Assembly (NCBI GenBank): GCA_963691885.1
Contig: OY829843.1
Span: 4,464,001 to 4,528,000, forward strand
Direction of reading: 5' to 3'
DNA: 64,000 bases
Origin: G963691885 sp963691885
GTDB taxonomy: Bacteria; Pseudomonadota; Alphaproteobacteria; UBA8366; Aestuariispiraceae
Shown here: one piece after another, positions 34,440 through 43,083 of the stretch
How positions within the stretch are numbered: the stretch's first letter is position 1
Layout: each line of letters opens with the position of its first letter
Translations under genes and position numbers: made by a program
The notes under the pieces: model-generated
Seen by the model: the letters and a program-made list of their open reading frames with translations, nothing else
What the model was told of the DNA's origin: nothing
The model's database searches: none

Positions 34440-35198
34440 ATGACCGACAAGATTACCGTTATCACAGGGGGAAGCCGTGGCCTTGGTCGCAGTGCCGCCC
34501 TCCACCTCGCAAAACAGGGTGTTGGTGTTGTCTTGACCTACAACACGCAAGAAGACGCGGCAAAGGCGGTGTCGTCTGAACTGAATGCTCTGGGTGTAAA
34601 ATCCGCCACCCTTCAGCTGAACACTGGTGCAACTGCGGAATACGTCCATTTCGCCCAGGCTTTACAGGACACATTGGAAAGGCATTGGGGCCGGACCGAT
34701 TTTGACTTTTTGATAAACAATGCAGGCATAGGGGTTCATGCACCTTTTGCGGAAACCACCGAAGAGCAATTCGATCAATTGATGAACGTCCACTTCAAAG
34801 GCGTTTTCTTCCTGACCCAGAAATTACTTCCGATGATCCGGGATGGCGGCAGGATCCTGAACGTCTCAACAGGGCTGGCACGATTCAGTCTACCCGGTTA
34901 TGCGGCGTATGGTGCCATGAAAGGCGGGGGTGAGGTTTTGACCCGCTATATGGCGAAAGAATTGGGTCCCAGAAACATCAGCGTCAATGTGATTGCGCCA
35001 GGCGCCGTTGAAACCGATTTTGGCGGCGGTGTTGTGCGGGACAATCCAGACGTCAATGGCTACATCGCGTCCGTTACAGCAATGGGACGGGCAGGATTGC
35101 CCGATGATATTGGCGGATCCATTGCCGGCCTTCTCACCAGCGAAATGCATTGGATGACAGGCGAGAGGATAGAGGTGTCGGGTGGCATGTATCTCTAA
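34440..35198 (+). CDS. Short-chain dehydrogenase/reductase (SDR)
   Basis: This is a 252-residue NAD(P)-dependent oxidoreductase. The ATG at 34440 is chosen because AAGGAG lies 7 bases upstream and the TGGSRGLGRSAA Rossmann motif then starts at residue 9; the frame is open further upstream without a ribosome site. NNAGIG near 99, the catalytic Ser (ILNVSTGLARFSLPG) and Tyr-x3-Lys (YAAYGAMKGG) follow, and the NVIAPGAVETDF tail loop is present. The substrate is not predictable. It is divergent from the AraC gene, which probably controls it, a common pairing. Confidence 0.9.
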   Translation: MTDKITVITGGSRGLGRSAALHLAKQGVGVVLTYNTQEDAAKAVSSELNALGVKSATLQLNTGATAEYVHFAQALQDTLERHWGRTDFDFLINNAGIGVHAPFAETTEEQFDQLMNVHFKGVFFLTQKLLPMIRDGGRILNVSTGLARFSLPGYAAYGAMKGGGEVLTRYMAKELGPRNISVNVIAPGAVETDFGGGVVRDNPDVNGYIASVTAMGRAGLPDDIGGSIAGLLTSEMHWMTGERIEVSGGMYL

Positions 35199-35355
35199 CC
35201 CCTGAAGACGACAAGCAAAGATCCTTTGTGAGAGAGATCTTAAACCTGTGGTTTCGGCGTTTTAGCGACTTGGCGTAACGCCGGACCATCGGTAGACTAC
35301 GCCCGTTGAATACCGGACATGCGTTCGGTGGTGTATGCTTTATCGGGAAATCACA

Positions 35356-35661
35356 ATGGAAGTGCGCATCTTCAAGCCAGCAAAAACAGCCATGCAGTCA
35401 GGCCGTGGTAAAACCCAGGGCTGGATCATGGAATTTGAACCGTCGGACAGGGCAAGTCCCGATGATCTGATCGGCTGGGTCGGATCGGCGGACACCAGAA
35501 AACAGGTGACGCTCACCTTCGGCTCGATGGATGAGGCGATTGCGCATGCCAAGCGGAACGGTTTCACCTACACCATTCAGGAAGAGAAAACCCGACGCAT
35601 CAAACCCAAGGCCTATGCCGACAATTTCGCCACCCACAGGCGCAAACCCTGGACCCATTAG
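35356..35661 (+). CDS. NDUFS4-like (complex I 18 kDa) accessory subunit
   Basis: This 101-residue soluble protein (ATG 35356) has the ETC_C1_NDUFS4 outline. MEVRIFKPAKTAMQSGRGKTQGWIMEFEP opens it, DPLIGWVGSADT is represented by DDLIGWVGSADTRKQVTLTF, then FGSMDEAIAHAKRNGFTYTI and the C-terminal KPKAYADNFATHRRKPWTH. It is a supernumerary NADH:ubiquinone oxidoreductase subunit shared by Alphaproteobacteria and mitochondria, binding the peripheral arm. It is a single gene, followed by tRNA-Arg. Confidence 0.92.
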   Translation: MEVRIFKPAKTAMQSGRGKTQGWIMEFEPSDRASPDDLIGWVGSADTRKQVTLTFGSMDEAIAHAKRNGFTYTIQEEKTRRIKPKAYADNFATHRRKPWTH

Positions 35662-35729
35662 GCCAGATTTGTTCGGATATGAGTTCGCGTTTGACCTTGC
35701 CGCGCGTTGAGGTCATAACCCGTCCCCGT

Positions 35730-35806
35730 GGTCCCGTAGCTCAACTGGATAGAGCAATTGACTTCTAATCAATAGGTTGCAGGTTCGAGTCCTGCCGGGA
35801 TCGCCA
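35730..35806 (+). tRNA. tRNA-Arg (anticodon TCT)
   Basis: This 77-base cloverleaf has acceptor GGTCCCG paired with CGGGATC, a D-arm GCTC...GAGC, an anticodon stem ATTGA/TCAAT with loop CTTCTAA (anticodon TCT, reading AGA), a T-arm GCAGG-TTCGAGT-CCTGC, discriminator G and an encoded CCA end. Confidence 0.95.
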
Positions 35807-35832
35807 GTTTTCATGCGCCAGCGTACGCGCTG

Positions 35833-37074
35833 CTACCCGGCGGATCCTATCAATTCGCCAGGGTCCAGATTCTCGTTGGCCTGCCCCTGAAAATCGCTGA
35901 GATCGGATGATTGCCGCCCCAGGAAAATGGGTGCCTTCTCAGTCCGATAGATATTGACCTTTGCGTTGTACACCCGGTGCTGCATCTGGTGCTTGTCTTC
36001 GATGGTGAAGCGGGTGATCCCGAAAGAGCCATCGTCCCTCGATGGGCCCGTCAGATAGCACCGAATATCAGCGATTTTGTCGTTAGACATCACCAGGCCA
36101 TTGAGATCATCCAGATTAAGAAGTGTTGTGTCGACGAACCGCAACGTATCCATATGGGTGCCATCCTCATCTTCATGGAGGGGGACATCGAAATCTCCCA
36201 TAAGGATCTGTCCTGGTATCGCGCGGTCAATCATGCGGGCGAGTTCTATCGTTACATCGCCGACAATATAGCTGAATGTGGTGGGACTGAGGCCTTCGGA
36301 CTGATAAAATTCGTAGTGATCGCCAAGATGGAAGGCGGCCCGCAATGTCGGCACCGACCGCGTCGTGCTTTTGGATTGGGCGATGGCGTTATCAGCCAGG
36401 ATCAACAACAGGAAATAGTACAAATCCCTGTTCGCCTGCAGCGTGTTTGACCGGTTCCAGATATAAAAACCGTCCCCTGTGGTGGACCGGGCAAATTTCA
36501 GATTAAAAGACTGTTCGCTCAGCTTCGAATAGGCGGAATTCACGGAATAGGCTAGACTGTTGAGCTGTGTGACCTGTTCCAACGGGTCAAGGAGTGAAAA
36601 CCCCACGATATCAAAAAGGGCGACGGCACGGTCCTGCCCATGGGACAGGGAATAGCGACGCACCAGGGCCTCTATCGTGTCCTCACTGACACTGATACCG
36701 GGCTCAAAGGGCAGATCAATCCAGACAACCTCGCTCTCCATCGCGCGGGCCGTGCGTTCCATGTCCCGCGGCGTGACCTGTTTCCGTTCAGAGATGATAT
36801 GGAAGATGAAACTGATATCCCGGATGTTCTTGGACTGCGCGATGAAATCGGCAATCCGGTAATGCGGCACCGCTAGAACATTCATGCCCCGCCCGGCAGG
36901 AGACCAGGCAAGAATGATGTTTCGCCCAAGGTCCCAGATGCGATGGAGTTCGGTATCCAGGTTGTTGATGTGACTTCGAACCAACAGCTTGTTGTCGTGA
37001 CCAAGGCGTTCACCATCCCAGTCTACAAACACATCAATCCAGGATTGCCGGCCCTTCATCCCCCTTGAAGACAT
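35833..37074 (-). CDS. Class III nucleotidyl cyclase-like protein
   Basis: This is a 413-residue soluble protein. Residues about 148-290 resemble a class III adenylate/guanylate cyclase homology domain: VALFDIVGFS (Asp155, metal), STTGDGFYIW (Asp201, second metal) and a later ITIELARMIDRAIPGQILMG-like segment that corresponds to the conserved end of the fold. The N-terminal 140 residues and the C-terminal 110 are not recognised. Presence of both metal Asp residues allows activity, but substrate-specifying residues and the transition-state Arg/Asn could not be assigned. It starts just upstream of the IS481 element. Function tentative; it could be a degenerate binding domain. Confidence 0.65.
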   Translation of the reverse strand: MSSRGMKGRQSWIDVFVDWDGERLGHDNKLLVRSHINNLDTELHRIWDLGRNIILAWSPAGRGMNVLAVPHYRIADFIAQSKNIRDISFIFHIISERKQVTPRDMERTARAMESEVVWIDLPFEPGISVSEDTIEALVRRYSLSHGQDRAVALFDIVGFSLLDPLEQVTQLNSLAYSVNSAYSKLSEQSFNLKFARSTTGDGFYIWNRSNTLQANRDLYYFLLLILADNAIAQSKSTTRSVPTLRAAFHLGDHYEFYQSEGLSPTTFSYIVGDVTIELARMIDRAIPGQILMGDFDVPLHEDEDGTHMDTLRFVDTTLLNLDDLNGLVMSNDKIADIRCYLTGPSRDDGSFGITRFTIEDKHQMQHRVYNAKVNIYRTEKAPIFLGRQSSDLSDFQGQANENLDPGELIGSAG

Positions 37075-37392
37075 CTATACCCCCTAACAACTAGCTCCTA
37101 ACGACACGAAACAGACAGAATTCCTAAATGCCGTCAGCAAGACCGATATCGGTCATTACAACATCGTAGAATCCGAATGTTTGTGTGTTCAAGAAACAAT
37201 GGGCCAACAGCGTTTGTCTTTTGACCCAATTTAAAGAACTGTTCAGTCACCACAAACGTCAAATTGCGCTGCCCCAATCGAAATCAGCGGATCAAGAACG
37301 ACACAAATTGTGGGATGTCCTTCCTGAGAGATAGCTGACATTTCATTCCGGGGACATGGTTTACACAATTAGGCATTTTGGGGAGAGCCCGG

Positions 37393-38565
37393 ATGCCTTG
37401 GAAGGAGTGTAAACCGATGGATGAACGCGTGCGTTTTGTCGCCCGCCTGTTGGAGGGTGAGCAGATGGCGTCACTGTGCCGGGAGTTCGGTATCTCGCGG
37501 GTGACGGGGTATAAAATTTTCGAGCGGTATAAGGAATGTGGCGTTGACGGTCTGCATGACCGCAGCCGTCGACCGTATCGGCATGCCAACAAGCTGCCCT
37601 ATCAGATTGAGCGCTGTATTCTCGGGATCAAGCGGGAGTATCCAACCTGGGGCGCGCCAAAAATCCGCGACAAACTGCTGCGTGCTTTCCCGATCACTAA
37701 GCCACCCGCGATCTCAACAGTGCACGCTGTGCTCGACCGCCACGGGTTGGTGGCCCGTCGCAAGCGGCGACGCCACAAAGCCGAAGGCACACCGCTTAGC
37801 GCCGCGACGGAAGCAAACGGGTTATGGTGCGCGGATTACAAAGGGGAGTTCCGGCTGGGCAACAGACAGTATTGCTACCCCCTCACGATCACAGATTACC
37901 GGACGCGCTATGTGCTGGCCTGCGAGGGACTGGAATCAACCAAATCAGACTTCGCCTTTTCCGTCTTTGAGCGGGTTTTCAAGGAGTTCGGCCTGCCCAA
38001 GGCGATCCGTACCGACAATGGCGTGCCCTTTGCCAGCCCACATGCGCTGTTCGGCCTGTCGAAACTGTCGGTCTGGTGGCTCCAGCTCGGGATCGATATC
38101 GAACGCATCAAACCCGGCAACCCGCAACAAAACGGACGTCATGAGCGGATGCACCTAACCCTCAAGCAGGAAACAACAAAACCAGCCGCCTTCAACTTCC
38201 TGCAGCAACAGGAACGCTTCGACAGTTTCGTCGAGGTTTACAACAATGACCGACCGCATCAGGCACTCGCTGGTGCCTATCCGGGCGAACTCTATACACC
38301 CTCGGTCAGGCCTTACGCACCACCTGCAGAGCCAGACTACCCCTTCCATGACAGAACCGTAACCGTCACACGCTGCGGACGTATCTGTATCGGGAAGCGA
38401 AAGATCAATCTGAGCCAGGTATTCGCAGGGCAGAAACTCGGCATTCGGGAGGTCGATGACCAGATCTGGCTGGTCTCGTTAATGCACTATGATTTAGGGT
38501 TCTTCGATCCCAACGAGAACAGAGTAGAGCCCACTCAAAACCCATTCGCGCCGGACAAGGTGTAA
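37393..38565 (+). CDS. IS481-family transposase
   Basis: This 390-residue DDE transposase starts at ATG 37393, with GGGGAG upstream. An N-terminal helix-turn-helix (about 10-60; MASLCREFGISRVTGYKIFERY) and an HTH_29/HTH_Tnp-type linker are followed by an rve integrase core: NGLWCADYKGEF (first Asp), IRTDNGVPFAS (second Asp) and NGRHERMHLTLKQET (catalytic Glu). The C-terminal region includes FVEVYNNDRPHQAL. All catalytic residues are present, so it appears functional. Confidence 0.93.
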   Translation: MPWKECKPMDERVRFVARLLEGEQMASLCREFGISRVTGYKIFERYKECGVDGLHDRSRRPYRHANKLPYQIERCILGIKREYPTWGAPKIRDKLLRAFPITKPPAISTVHAVLDRHGLVARRKRRRHKAEGTPLSAATEANGLWCADYKGEFRLGNRQYCYPLTITDYRTRYVLACEGLESTKSDFAFSVFERVFKEFGLPKAIRTDNGVPFASPHALFGLSKLSVWWLQLGIDIERIKPGNPQQNGRHERMHLTLKQETTKPAAFNFLQQQERFDSFVEVYNNDRPHQALAGAYPGELYTPSVRPYAPPAEPDYPFHDRTVTVTRCGRICIGKRKINLSQVFAGQKLGIREVDDQIWLVSLMHYDLGFFDPNENRVEPTQNPFAPDKV

Positions 38566-38603
38566 ACCATGTCTCCGGTATAATCTGTAAACCATGTCTC
38601 CGG
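38561..38603 (+). repeat. Tandem copies of the IS end sequence
   Basis: Two identical 18-base copies (TGTAAACCATGTCTCCGG) start 25 bases apart at 38561 and 38586, and a TAT follows each (GGTATAATC, GGTATGGAC). The left end of the IS has a single copy. Confidence 0.8.
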
Positions 38604-38621
38604 TATGGACCTGAGAAGGAA

Positions 38622-38698
38622 TGGTCGGGGAGCACGGATTCGAACCGCGGACCCTCTGCTCCCAAAGCAGATGCGCTACCAGACTGCGCTACACCCCG
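38622..38698 (-). tRNA. tRNA-Pro (anticodon TGG)
   Basis: This 77-base cloverleaf on the minus strand has anticodon loop CTTTGGGA (anticodon TGG) on stem CTGCT/AGCAG, T-arm CGCGG-TTCGAAT-CCGTG with one G-T pair, and a CCA end (38622-38624). The acceptor strands are CGGGGTG and CTCCCCG: six pairs form, but T6 faces T67, a mismatch where other alphaproteobacterial tRNA-Pro genes usually have T-A. The gene is likely functional, or recently altered next to the IS end. Confidence 0.88.
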
Positions 38699-38919
38699 AC
38701 ACTTGAATGTGGCGGGTTTTGCCTTGTTTCAGAACGTTAGGCAAGACCCAAAATCATCGACACGGACAACAATACCAAAATTGCCTCAGAATCACCAGAA
38801 GTTCGCCTGGAACAGCGCGGTTTGCACCTCGCTCCCAATGAGGCTTGGTAATCATGCCGCACTGCAGTATACCGTGACCGCTCTCGATATTTTAGTAACT
38901 GCATAGTCAAGGCCAGATC

Positions 38920-40173
38920 ATGCCGATTTCAAAGCCAAGCACCCCTTTTCTCTCAAAAGAACAGATTTCGTTCCTTCTGCTTGAGGGCATCTCCCCGACC
39001 GCACAAAATGTGTTGCGCCAGGCTGGCTACAGTCAGATTAAAACCGAAAAGAAAGCCCTCGATCCGGGACATCTGAAAACCTCGCTGGAGGATGTTCGCT
39101 TTCTGGGAATCCGTTCCAGAACCCAACTCACAGCTGATGTGTTTGACGCCAGCACACGACTGGCGGCTGTCGGCTGTTTTTCCGTCGGCACCAATCAAGT
39201 CGATCTCGAAGCCGCCCGTCTGAACGGCATTCCGGTCTTCAACGCCCCGTTTTCAAACACACGAAGCGTGGCAGAGTTGACCATCGCTGAAATTGTCATG
39301 CTCTATCGCCGGGTATTTCCGCGCTCCCAAGGTGCCCATATCGGCGACTGGCAAAAATCGGCAATCGGCAGCCGCGAAGTTCGCGGGAAAACGCTGGGCA
39401 TTGTAGGCTACGGCAATATCGGAACCCAACTCGCCTATCTGGGAGAGGCCATGGGCATGCGGGTCGTCTATTTCGACCGCACGGACAAACTGCGTCATGG
39501 CAACGCCCAGCCCGTTTCCAGCCTGACTGAACTGCTGGAGACAAGCGATGTGGTCTCCCTGCATGTGCCCGAGACGCCGGAGACCCAGAATATGATCCAG
39601 GCCGAGCAGCTGGCCCGGATGAAAAAGGGAGCCTTTTTGATCAACAATGCCAGGGGCACAGCGGTCGATATTGCGGCGCTGGCAGAGGCCCTGAAATCCG
39701 GCCATCTCGCGGGCGCGGCCGTTGATGTCTTTCCAACCGAACCCGCGTCGAATTCAGATACATTTACCTCCCCCCTGCAGGGACTTGAGAATGTCATCCT
39801 GACGCCGCATGTCGGTGGATCGACCGAAGAAGCGCAGGAGCGCATTGGAGAGGAAGTTGCCCGAAAACTGGTGGCATATTCCGATATCGGCAGCACCGAA
39901 GGGGCCGTGAACTTCCCGCAGGTCCAACTCCCGCCCAGTCAGACCGGCACAAGGTTTATCCAAGTTCAGCGTAACCTGCCAGGCGAATTGGGGCGCCTGA
40001 ACGATGTGTTTGCAAAGCACAGTATCAACATTGCCGGCCAGTATTATCAGACAGATGGCGAGATTGGTTATGTTGTCCTGGATGCGGATACAACACTGGA
40101 ACAGGCCCAGAATGTTGTGAAAGATGTGCGTAGTCTGGACGGAACCATCCGGGCCCGCGTTCTCTCCAAATGA
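38920..40173 (+). CDS. serA: D-3-phosphoglycerate dehydrogenase, short E. coli-like form
   Basis: This 417-residue NAD-dependent dehydrogenase carries out the first step of serine synthesis. It aligns by motif with E. coli SerA (410 residues): IGLRSRT-like FLGIRSRTQLT, GCFSVGTNQVDLEAA, NAPFSNTRSVAEL, GIVGYGNIGTQLAYLGEAMGM (Rossmann), LINNARGTAVDI, and LTPHVGGSTEEAQERIG with the catalytic His. A C-terminal ACT domain (about 340-417; LPGELGRLNDVFAKHSINIAGQY) would bind serine for feedback inhibition. A second, long-form serA lies at 58.2-59.8 kb, so the two probably differ in regulation or substrate. Confidence 0.93.
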   Translation: MPISKPSTPFLSKEQISFLLLEGISPTAQNVLRQAGYSQIKTEKKALDPGHLKTSLEDVRFLGIRSRTQLTADVFDASTRLAAVGCFSVGTNQVDLEAARLNGIPVFNAPFSNTRSVAELTIAEIVMLYRRVFPRSQGAHIGDWQKSAIGSREVRGKTLGIVGYGNIGTQLAYLGEAMGMRVVYFDRTDKLRHGNAQPVSSLTELLETSDVVSLHVPETPETQNMIQAEQLARMKKGAFLINNARGTAVDIAALAEALKSGHLAGAAVDVFPTEPASNSDTFTSPLQGLENVILTPHVGGSTEEAQERIGEEVARKLVAYSDIGSTEGAVNFPQVQLPPSQTGTRFIQVQRNLPGELGRLNDVFAKHSINIAGQYYQTDGEIGYVVLDADTTLEQAQNVVKDVRSLDGTIRARVLSK

Positions 40174-40177
40174 TCGC

Positions 40178-41065
40178 CTATCGGCCTGAAAACCGTTCAT
40201 AGGCCGTCACGCGGTCAAGGCGGAAATCCGGTTCATAGCGGTAGATTTCATGCCGAAGATACTGCAATTCGGCATCAAGATCGGACTCTGGCACTTCGCA
40301 ATACCAGGACTTCGGTCGCCCATCGGACCCGTCATTCCAGCGATAGCCGCGCCGCTTCAACTCATCCTTCAAATCAAACGGGGCATGTTCTGCCCATACC
40401 CGGATAGAGGTTTCGCGCGCGGTTTCCAGCAGAACGGCCAGCGCCAGGCTGCCGGATTTTGGCAAAGGCATGTTTAAAAAGGAAAGCGCGGCAAGACAGT
40501 CATCCGTCGCACGGTGTGCGTCAAAGAAATATCCCATACTATTGGCGATATAGCCCAGCTTGGTGCCCTCTATCCCCTCTTCCTGCCAGGGAATTTGGCT
40601 CATCGAACATCCCCAGGCCTTTACGGAAAATGTTTGGGTGAGCTTCTCCGCAAAACGGCGATCGAAAGAGGCGTTATGCGCAATCACAAAATGGATTGGC
40701 GCCAGCATCTCCTCCACCGCGCCCAGATCGATCCGGGTGCCGGCGACCATCTCATCCGTGATGCCCGTCAGTCGAGTAATTTCTTCCGGGATTGGGTTTG
40801 CCGGTTCCTGAAAACTCTGAAATGCGGGTAACGACTTATAGAGCATTCCATCGGTCCCATACGTGAAAGGCACCATGGCAATCTCAATGATCTCGTCGCG
40901 TTCCGGGTCCAGGCCCGTTGTTTCAAAGTCAATGAACAACCCGTTCCGCGTCGCCACGCCATCAGGGACGGGCCCTCCCGCAAGATCGTCGGACAAGCGT
41001 CGTAACACCTTATAATCGCCGGTTTCTTCCAGGCGTTTGGCCATAGCCTCAAAATCAGATGACAT
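40178..41065 (-). CDS. DnaQ-like 3'-5' exonuclease (DEDDh family)
   Basis: This 295-residue protein has an exonuclease core at about residues 38-200: FIDFETTGLDP (Asp, Glu of Exo I), VIAHNASFDRRF (Exo II Asp) and HRATDDCLAAL (Exo III His, Asp). A further approximately 95-residue C-terminal part with conserved Trp (WNDGSDGRPKSWYCEVPESDL) is typical of the DNA polymerase III epsilon-like stand-alone exonucleases of Alphaproteobacteria. It is not the polymerase epsilon subunit itself. It converges on serA with four bases between, and precedes the ABC transporter genes in map order but not in function. Confidence 0.85.
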   Translation of the reverse strand: MSSDFEAMAKRLEETGDYKVLRRLSDDLAGGPVPDGVATRNGLFIDFETTGLDPERDEIIEIAMVPFTYGTDGMLYKSLPAFQSFQEPANPIPEEITRLTGITDEMVAGTRIDLGAVEEMLAPIHFVIAHNASFDRRFAEKLTQTFSVKAWGCSMSQIPWQEEGIEGTKLGYIANSMGYFFDAHRATDDCLAALSFLNMPLPKSGSLALAVLLETARETSIRVWAEHAPFDLKDELKRRGYRWNDGSDGRPKSWYCEVPESDLDAELQYLRHEIYRYEPDFRLDRVTAYERFSGR

Positions 41066-41144
41066 AACAGGGCACTCAATAAAACTGAATACCCTACTAT
41101 TATAACTTAAATGATAATTGCAAAGCTGTTAGGGATCAGGCCTT

Positions 41145-41918
41145 TCAGGCGGCCTCTATTACCGGCGGTTCTTTTGCGCCCGTCATAAAGGCAACGGCAT
41201 CAGACATCGTATAATCCTTCGGATCGATGACACACAGGCGTTTTCCCAGTCGATGAACGTGGATTCTGTCCGCGACCTCAAACACATGGGGCATATTATG
41301 GCTGATCAGAATGATCGGGATGCCGCGGGACCGCACGTCGAGGATCAGCTCCAAAACCCGACGGGATTCCTTGACCCCCAGGGCGGCTGTGGGTTCGTCA
41401 AGAATGATCACTTTCGACCCAAAGGCAGCCGCGCGCGCAACCGCCACCCCTTGCCTCTGACCCCCCGAGAGCGTTTCCACCGCCTGATTGATGTTCTGGA
41501 TTGTCATGAGGCCCAATTCAGAGAGCTTGTCCCGCGCAATCTGTTCCATACGCGGACGATCCAACTGCCGAAACCAGCTTCCCATGATGCCGGGTTTGCG
41601 CAGCTCCCGCCCCATGAACATATTGTCTGCGATCGACAGGGCTGGCGACATGGCCAGTGTCTGATAAACCGTTTCAATCCCCTCATTTCTGGCATCTGTC
41701 GGCGAAGTGAAGTTCACCTTGCGACCTTCCAGCTCAATTTCGCCCTCATCCGGGATAACCGCACCGGAGATTGCCTTGATCAATGAAGACTTACCGGCAC
41801 CATTATCACCGATCACAGCGAGGATCTCTCCTGGATAGAGATCAAAATCACAATGATCGAGGGCGGTTACCTTGCCATAGCGTTTGACGAGGCCGCGGGC
41901 TGTTAGAATTGGGTCCAT
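41145..41918 (-). CDS. Sugar ABC transporter ATP-binding protein (FrcA-like)
   Basis: This 257-residue ATPase has Walker A GDNGAGKSS (about residues 40-48), the LSGGQRQGVAVARA signature, Walker B VIILDEPTAAL and an H-loop SHN. The single-domain form, rather than a double one such as RbsA, fits the FrcA subgroup. The ATG at 41918 overlaps the stop codon of the permease gene (TAATG), so the long upstream frame is not the start. It is the last of the leftward set substrate-binding protein, permease, ATPase. Fructose, ribose or mannose are the expected substrates by family. Confidence 0.92.
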   Translation of the reverse strand: MDPILTARGLVKRYGKVTALDHCDFDLYPGEILAVIGDNGAGKSSLIKAISGAVIPDEGEIELEGRKVNFTSPTDARNEGIETVYQTLAMSPALSIADNMFMGRELRKPGIMGSWFRQLDRPRMEQIARDKLSELGLMTIQNINQAVETLSGGQRQGVAVARAAAFGSKVIILDEPTAALGVKESRRVLELILDVRSRGIPIILISHNMPHVFEVADRIHVHRLGKRLCVIDPKDYTMSDAVAFMTGAKEPPVIEAA

Positions 41919-42985
41919 TATGCTGAAACCTTTCTGATCCACTGGTCGACAGCAACCGCTGTAATGATGAGCACACCGATAAGCAGGAAGGTCCACTGCG
42001 CATCAGCGCCAGCCAGACGGAGGCCCAGCGTAAACACCCCAACAATAAGCGCCCCGAATAACGCGCCGAGTATAGAGCCCCTGCCCCCGAAGAGAGAGAT
42101 GCCCCCGATCACGACCGCCGTGATGGACTCAATATTCGCGAGTTGTCCCGAAGTTGGAGAAACAGAGCCGATCCGCCCGATTAACGCCCATCCGGCAAAG
42201 GCGCAGATTAGTCCGGAAAGGACGTAAACAGAGATCAGCGTCTTCTTGACCTTTACGCCGGAAAGCTCAGCCGCTTCCGGGTCATCACCAACCGCATAGA
42301 CATGGCGCCCCCAGGCGGTGTGCTTCAGGGCATAGGCAAGTACCAGGATCAACAGGACCATGAATATGACCCCGACCGTAAAGACCGCCCCGCCAATCTG
42401 GAATTTGGTTGCAAATAACTGCAATAGTGGCGCATTCGTTTCAATTTCCTGCGCCCGGATTGTCTCATTCGCGGAATAGAGAAAATTTGTCGCCAATACG
42501 ATCTGCCACATGCCCAGTGTCACAATGAAGGGTGGCAACTTCATGACGGCGACCAGCCAACCATTGATATAGCCGCAGATCATGCCAGTCAGCAGCCCTA
42601 GCCCAATGGCGAGTTCCACTGGCAGGCCATAGCGGAATGTGAACTGTCCCATCACAACCGATGAAAGCACCATTATCGCCCCCACCGAGAGGTCGATACC
42701 GGCGGTCAGGATAACGAGGCTCTGGGCGGCAGCAACGATCCCGACGATCTGCACCTGTTGCAGAATCAACGTCAGCGCAAAGGGGGAAAAGAATTTTGAT
42801 CCAAGCAGCAGGCCGAAAACAACAATTGACGCGAGCAGGACAAATAACGGCACCAGTGCCGGATTAACGTGCAAGGCGTGTTGCAAACGGGCGAGCGGTG
42901 TTTTGCTTGCATCCCTGAAATCCGCAACCTGATCTTTCGATTTTGACTGAATCGCTGTTTCGAAATTGTCTGCTTTTTCAGACAT
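41918..42985 (-). CDS. Sugar ABC transporter permease (FrcC-like)
   Basis: This 355-residue inner-membrane permease of the BPD_transp_2 family has about ten helices and the conserved SLVILTAGIDLSVGAIMVLSS run and a late GGISLFGGRGSILGALFGALIVG segment that contacts the ATPase. The N-terminal extension (about 40 residues, ADNFETAIQSKSKDQVADF) is hydrophilic. It lies in one operon with the binding protein (98 bases upstream, with a hairpin between) and the ATPase (one-base overlap). Confidence 0.92.
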   Translation of the reverse strand: MSEKADNFETAIQSKSKDQVADFRDASKTPLARLQHALHVNPALVPLFVLLASIVVFGLLLGSKFFSPFALTLILQQVQIVGIVAAAQSLVILTAGIDLSVGAIMVLSSVVMGQFTFRYGLPVELAIGLGLLTGMICGYINGWLVAVMKLPPFIVTLGMWQIVLATNFLYSANETIRAQEIETNAPLLQLFATKFQIGGAVFTVGVIFMVLLILVLAYALKHTAWGRHVYAVGDDPEAAELSGVKVKKTLISVYVLSGLICAFAGWALIGRIGSVSPTSGQLANIESITAVVIGGISLFGGRGSILGALFGALIVGVFTLGLRLAGADAQWTFLLIGVLIITAVAVDQWIRKVSA

Positions 42986-43027
42986 TATTTCCCCCCAAAG
43001 ATGCGATGTGCAACCGCCTGTTTACCA

Positions 43028-43059
43028 CCGGATGGAACAGGTGAACCCGCTCCATCCGG
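43028..43059 (-). other. Intercistronic hairpin between binding protein and permease genes
   Basis: CCGGATGGA pairs exactly with TCCATCCGG over a 14-base loop in the 98-base gap between the two genes. No T-run follows. This resembles REP-like stem-loops that protect the 3' end of a binding-protein message and give more of it than of the permease. Confidence 0.6.
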
Positions 43060-43083
43060 CAGCACTTTCGACCTATTCAGGCA

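Larger units (their letters stand above)
37348..38603 (+). mobile_element. IS481-family insertion sequence with duplicated right-end repeat
   Basis: The left end has CCGGGGACATGGTTTACA (37348-37365). The right end has its complement (TGTAAACCATGTCTCCGG) twice, at 38561-38578 and at 38586-38603, with one G/A difference from the left copy. The inner copy overlaps the transposase stop codon. One intact transposase fills the element. The true outer boundary and target duplication cannot be fixed by eye; the outer right copy may be part of the IS or a relic of another insertion. The element sits 18 bases from the 3' end of tRNA-Pro. Confidence 0.75.

Noticed and set aside
38703..38906. 67-codon open frame between tRNA-Pro and serA
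   Set aside because: No ribosome site or recognisable sequence; likely chance.
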